Shown here piece by piece: positions 61,247 through 64,000 of a stretch of 64,000 nucleotides of DNA. Below the pieces are notes generated by a model that saw nothing but the letters and a program-made list of their open reading frames with translations, did not search any database and was not told where the DNA came from. Source of the DNA: Phenylobacterium sp. (GTDB lineage: Bacteria; Pseudomonadota; Alphaproteobacteria; Caulobacterales; Caulobacteraceae); NCBI RefSeq assembly GCF_013911965.1, contig NZ_JACESE010000014.1, forward strand, positions 43,296-107,295. The letters run 5' to 3'. Made by a program: the position numbers and the translations under genes. Positions within the stretch are counted from its first letter, which is position 1. Each line of letters starts with the position of its first letter.

Positions 61247-62866
61247 TCAGCGGGCCGCGACCTCGGGAGGCGCGGCCGACAGGCCGAAGTCCTCGATCAG
61301 TTCGCGGTTGGTGATCCCCGACGGGAGGCGCGGGGCGGCCGGCCGGGCCTCCGGGGGCTTCGCCGACCCCGACGGCTGGGGATAGAGGTTGACCGTCCAC
61401 CGGGCGCGCGCGTCGGCGTCGTGGCGCGCGGTGAGCACAAGCTCGGTTCCGTCGGGGCTCATGCCGATCACCTGGCCGTCGAGGGTCGACATGAAGGTGA
61501 CGTTCTCGCGCGGGAAGGCCTCGGCCGGCGGCGGGCCGGTCTCCAGCGGCGCCGAGGCCTGCCAGGTCTGATCCGCGCCCGGCGTCTCGGCGGCCGTGTC
61601 CATGATCAGGACCCCGCCGCGGTTGGTCAGGGCGAAGCCGGTGTTGACCGCGATCAGCCGGTAGTTGTTGAGGCCGAGATCCTCCACGGTCCAGAGATCG
61701 TCCGGGGCGGTGGGGTCATAGCGCTTCAGCGTCACCTTTCCGGGCGGCCTGGCGGTGAAGTCGTGCCACCAGCCGCGGGTTCCGTCCGGGGTGGCGAAGC
61801 CGTATTGCGCGAAGGTCTGCGCGCCGCGCTGGAAGGCCAGGAGGCTGGCCGTCGGCGAGGGCCTCCAGGCGTTGGTGACGCGGATCTGGCGCGCGCCGTC
61901 CGGGATCGCGACGGGCAGGTAGGCCTTGAGGAAGCGCCCGCTGGTGTCGCCTGGCGCGTCGAAGTCGATGGCGGGCTGCGCGAAGGCTCCGGCCGGCATC
62001 GCCTTGGCCATCACCGCGCCGCGTTCGCCGTCGGTGAGGACCTGGCCGAACATGCTGAGCCGCTGGAAGCCCGGCAGGGTCGGCGCGCCGAGGGCGGCGC
62101 CGTCCTGGCTCGCCCCCAGTACGAGGTTGGTGGCCGGCAGATAGGGCTTGGCCGCCATGCCGGCGGGATAGGTCTTCACCGGCCAGCCGGCGTCCAGCAG
62201 GCCGGCGCTCAGGCGGACAGGAGTGTCCGCCAGCGCCGGGGGCGGGGCCTGGTAGGCGCTGAGCAGCAGCTTGCCGTCGGCCTGCAGGTCGATGAACAGG
62301 GCCACCCAGCCCAGATCGTTGATGATCGGGGCAGGGTCCCAGAGGGGCTGCCAGTAGCCCTTGTCCGGTCCGTTCTGGCCGACGAGGAACTGGTTGTTCC
62401 GGAAGCCGATGGCGAAGGTCGTGGATTGCGACGTCCCCACATCGGCCAGGCTGACCAGGGCGTAGGTCTGGTCGGCGGCGAGGTAGCTCGGGTCGTAGTA
62501 GAAGAACACCGCGATCGTGGAGGACTCCGGCGGCGTCGGGATAGGGGACCCGTGGTTGGCCGGGATCACCACGGCCGGCAGGGTCTGCCCCACGCGCCGG
62601 GGCATGAGCACCGATCCATGGAGGGGGCGGCCGTCCATGCGGTACTCCGACGGCAGGGGAACCGTGATGTCCCGTTCCCCTTCGGCCGTCAGGCAGACGC
62701 CGCCGCCGCACGGGGGGCCCGAGGCGGCTTCGATGCTCAGCGTGTGGTGAGACATGGCGCTCTGGTAACAGGCCTCGAGCGTGTCGCAGGCGCTCTGCGC
62801 CCCGGCGGTCCCGGCGAGCGCCAGCACGGCGGCGCCGGCGGCGGCGGACAGGTTGTGGCGTTTCAT
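61247..62866 (-). CDS. Exported protein of unknown function, 539 aa
   Basis: A secreted or periplasmic protein with a clear signal peptide (MKRHNLSAAAGAAVLALAGT, cleavage after GAQ). After it comes a Cys-bearing segment (CDTLEACYQ and PPCGGGVCLTAEG, four Cys that could form two disulfides). The middle (about 100-300) is beta-rich with VFFYYDPSYLAADQTYALVS and looks like a jelly-roll or lectin-like fold; the region near 400-470 (NNYRLIAVNTGFALTNRGGV) recalls ricin-type beta-trefoil repeats. No catalytic motif is recognised. GAGGAG precedes the ATG. It starts 11 bases after the stop of the GDPD-like gene and is surely co-transcribed. Function unknown. Confidence 0.82.
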   Translation of the reverse strand: MKRHNLSAAAGAAVLALAGTAGAQSACDTLEACYQSAMSHHTLSIEAASGPPCGGGVCLTAEGERDITVPLPSEYRMDGRPLHGSVLMPRRVGQTLPAVVIPANHGSPIPTPPESSTIAVFFYYDPSYLAADQTYALVSLADVGTSQSTTFAIGFRNNQFLVGQNGPDKGYWQPLWDPAPIINDLGWVALFIDLQADGKLLLSAYQAPPPALADTPVRLSAGLLDAGWPVKTYPAGMAAKPYLPATNLVLGASQDGAALGAPTLPGFQRLSMFGQVLTDGERGAVMAKAMPAGAFAQPAIDFDAPGDTSGRFLKAYLPVAIPDGARQIRVTNAWRPSPTASLLAFQRGAQTFAQYGFATPDGTRGWWHDFTARPPGKVTLKRYDPTAPDDLWTVEDLGLNNYRLIAVNTGFALTNRGGVLIMDTAAETPGADQTWQASAPLETGPPPAEAFPRENVTFMSTLDGQVIGMSPDGTELVLTARHDADARARWTVNLYPQPSGSAKPPEARPAAPRLPSGITNRELIEDFGLSAAPPEVAAR

Positions 62867-62877
62867 GGCGGGGCTCC

Positions 62878-64000
62878 TCAGCGGATCTGGTCGAGGTCGC
62901 GCAGGCCGCGCGCTGCGAGGTAGTCGTTCAGGAAGGGCGCCGTGTCGGCGGTCAGCCAGTTCGCTCCGACCTGGAGGTGGAAGAGAAAGCTGCCGGAGTA
63001 GTCGAGCGGGCGCCTGTCGGTGACCTGGGTCGGCTCGGTGGTCCGGTAGACGCAGCAGAGCCCGTCGGAGGAGGCGACGCCTTCGGGATACTCGTTCCAG
63101 CTGGGGAAACCCGGAACGGTCCGGTCGGCCGCCTTGAGGTCGGCGATCCACTGGGTGGCGTTCGGCTGGCCGACATACTCCAGGACGGCCTCGAAACCGA
63201 CCATGTAGGGCTTGTCGAAGTAGGCCTGCAGGACCTTCTGGCCCGGTCCGGCGTTGCGCGGGTCCGGATGCAGGACGGCCATCAAGAGGAGGTCGTCGAA
63301 GCAGCCTGCAGCCTTCAGATCGGCTTCCAGGACCTCGGGCGAGGTGGGAATTTCACGGGCCTTGAGCTTGAAGATCACGCCGTCGCCCAAGGGCTTGCCC
63401 GTGCTGGCGATCTTGTCGGCCAGGACGCGGCAGGAGGCCTTCAGCGCTGCATAGGCCGAGGTGTTCGCGCCGTTGGGGTCGCTCGAGGCGGGGCTCTTCA
63501 GGTCGACCACGAGCATGAATCCGCCCACGCGGCCGTCCTCGACCGTCATCTCCGAGGCGTAGTAGTCGAGGGCCTCGGCGAAGGTGTTCAGTCCCAGCTC
63601 GGTGACCGTCCCATCCCGCTGACGCAGCCGGACCAGCTCGGACAGGGCCTCATCCTGCCAGGATGACAGATAGCCCGTGGCCGTCGTCAGCCGGTCGAGC
63701 ACGAAGTCGTGCATCAGCCAGGGCGTGCCCGAGCCGTTCAGACGGACATCGATCTCCACCGACTCGAACCCGGCCCGAACGGCGGCGTCCATGGCGGTGA
63801 TCGTGTTCTCCGGGGCGTCGCGCCACAGGCCGCGGTGGGCCGACAGGAGGACGAGATCGGGCTTGGGCGAGCGGGCGGCCGCGACCACCTTCTCGACGTC
63901 GAACTCGGCGGCCGCGGCGGTCGAACTCCACAGGCCGGCGCCGGCCGCGAGGCCTGCCAGCAGGGCGAGGCGCCTCCGCAGGCGGGGGGCGGGGCGGCGG
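62878..64000 (-). CDS. GDPD-like phosphodiesterase, exported (5' end outside the window)
   Basis: A glycerophosphodiester phosphodiesterase-fold protein cut by the right edge. At least 374 residues are visible. The upstream in-frame part reads LRRRLALLAGLAAGAGLWSS, then TAAAAEFDVEK, a Sec signal. Motifs: LLSAHRGLWRDAPENTITAM, then VEIDVRLNGSGTPWLMHDFV and LVVDLKSPAS. The middle insert is longer than in the standard GDPD at 54879 and it ends with FLNDYLAARGLRDLDQIR. Two GDPD-type genes and a phospholipase C in 64 kb suggest use of phospholipid-derived diesters. The true start is not in view. Confidence 0.85.
   Translation of the reverse strand, partial: RRPAPRLRRRLALLAGLAAGAGLWSSTAAAAEFDVEKVVAAARSPKPDLVLLSAHRGLWRDAPENTITAMDAAVRAGFESVEIDVRLNGSGTPWLMHDFVLDRLTTATGYLSSWQDEALSELVRLRQRDGTVTELGLNTFAEALDYYASEMTVEDGRVGGFMLVVDLKSPASSDPNGANTSAYAALKASCRVLADKIASTGKPLGDGVIFKLKAREIPTSPEVLEADLKAAGCFDDLLLMAVLHPDPRNAGPGQKVLQAYFDKPYMVGFEAVLEYVGQPNATQWIADLKAADRTVPGFPSWNEYPEGVASSDGLCCVYRTTEPTQVTDRRPLDYSGSFLFHLQVGANWLTADTAPFLNDYLAARGLRDLDQIR

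Overview
The window is GC-rich (close to 70% by eye), densely packed, chromosomal DNA from an alphaproteobacterium. The gene content points to Caulobacterales (Phenylobacterium/Caulobacter-like): five large TonB-dependent receptors, two FecI/FecR surface-signalling pairs, several Tat- and Sec-exported hydrolases, many TetR/IclR regulators of acyl-CoA metabolism, and a TTGACGG...CTAACC promoter of the Caulobacter housekeeping type. I see no rRNA, tRNA, CRISPR array, insertion sequence or phage gene. The genus is an inference.

Layout. (1) 1-3640: an RIC/YtfE iron-sulfur repair protein, two small proteins on the minus strand, a candidate 100-nt small RNA with an Fnr-like box and an intrinsic terminator, and a CHASE3 chemoreceptor. 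(2) 3771-11304: a five-gene overlapping operon (TonB receptor, spinster-type MFS, exported carboxylesterase, acyl-CoA ligase, TetR) with a 22-bp palindrome upstream. (3) 11476-18087: a phosphonate locus with a DUF5690 transporter-like protein, a TIGR03364-type FAD oxidoreductase, PhnX, a PhnZ-like HD oxygenase, an exported phosphodiesterase with PA14 domain and a GntR/UTRA regulator. Three TGG...CCA palindromes sit at its three promoters. (4) 18110-21088: a Tat-exported phospholipase C and a DeoR regulator. (5) 21349-28349: a TonB-Xanth-Caul type receptor followed by sulfotransferase, Asp/Asn hydroxylase, TPR-sulfotransferase and a second hydroxylase. (6) 28399-41241: acyl-CoA and ester catabolism (CoA ligase, acyl-CoA dehydrogenase, hotdog protein, amidohydrolase, alpha/beta hydrolase, two type-B carboxylesterases, MmgE/PrpD) with TetR, HTH-TetR fusion and IclR regulators. 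(7) 41531-42676: an M50 site-2 protease with CBS domains. (8) 42715-47171: a complete agmatine deiminase operon (putrescine carbamoyltransferase, permease, agmatine deiminase, carbamate kinase) behind a perfect Fnr/Dnr-type palindrome. (9) 47348-61099: two FecI-FecR-receptor sets and a further receptor, with a glycerophosphodiesterase and a Tat-exported metallo-beta-lactamase-fold protein. (10) 61247-64000: an exported protein of unknown function and a GDPD-like protein cut by the window edge.

How it may work together. Much of the window looks like scavenging of organic molecules and phosphorus compounds: receptors bring substrates across the outer membrane, periplasmic esterases and phosphodiesterases release parts, and cytoplasmic CoA ligases, dehydrogenases or C-P bond enzymes finish the job. 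A second theme is low oxygen: Fnr-like boxes lie upstream of the agmatine operon, of ric and of the candidate sRNA. The strongest candidates for new biology are the receptor/sulfotransferase/hydroxylase cassette, the three-operator phosphonate regulon, and the Fnr-linked agmatine operon and sRNA.
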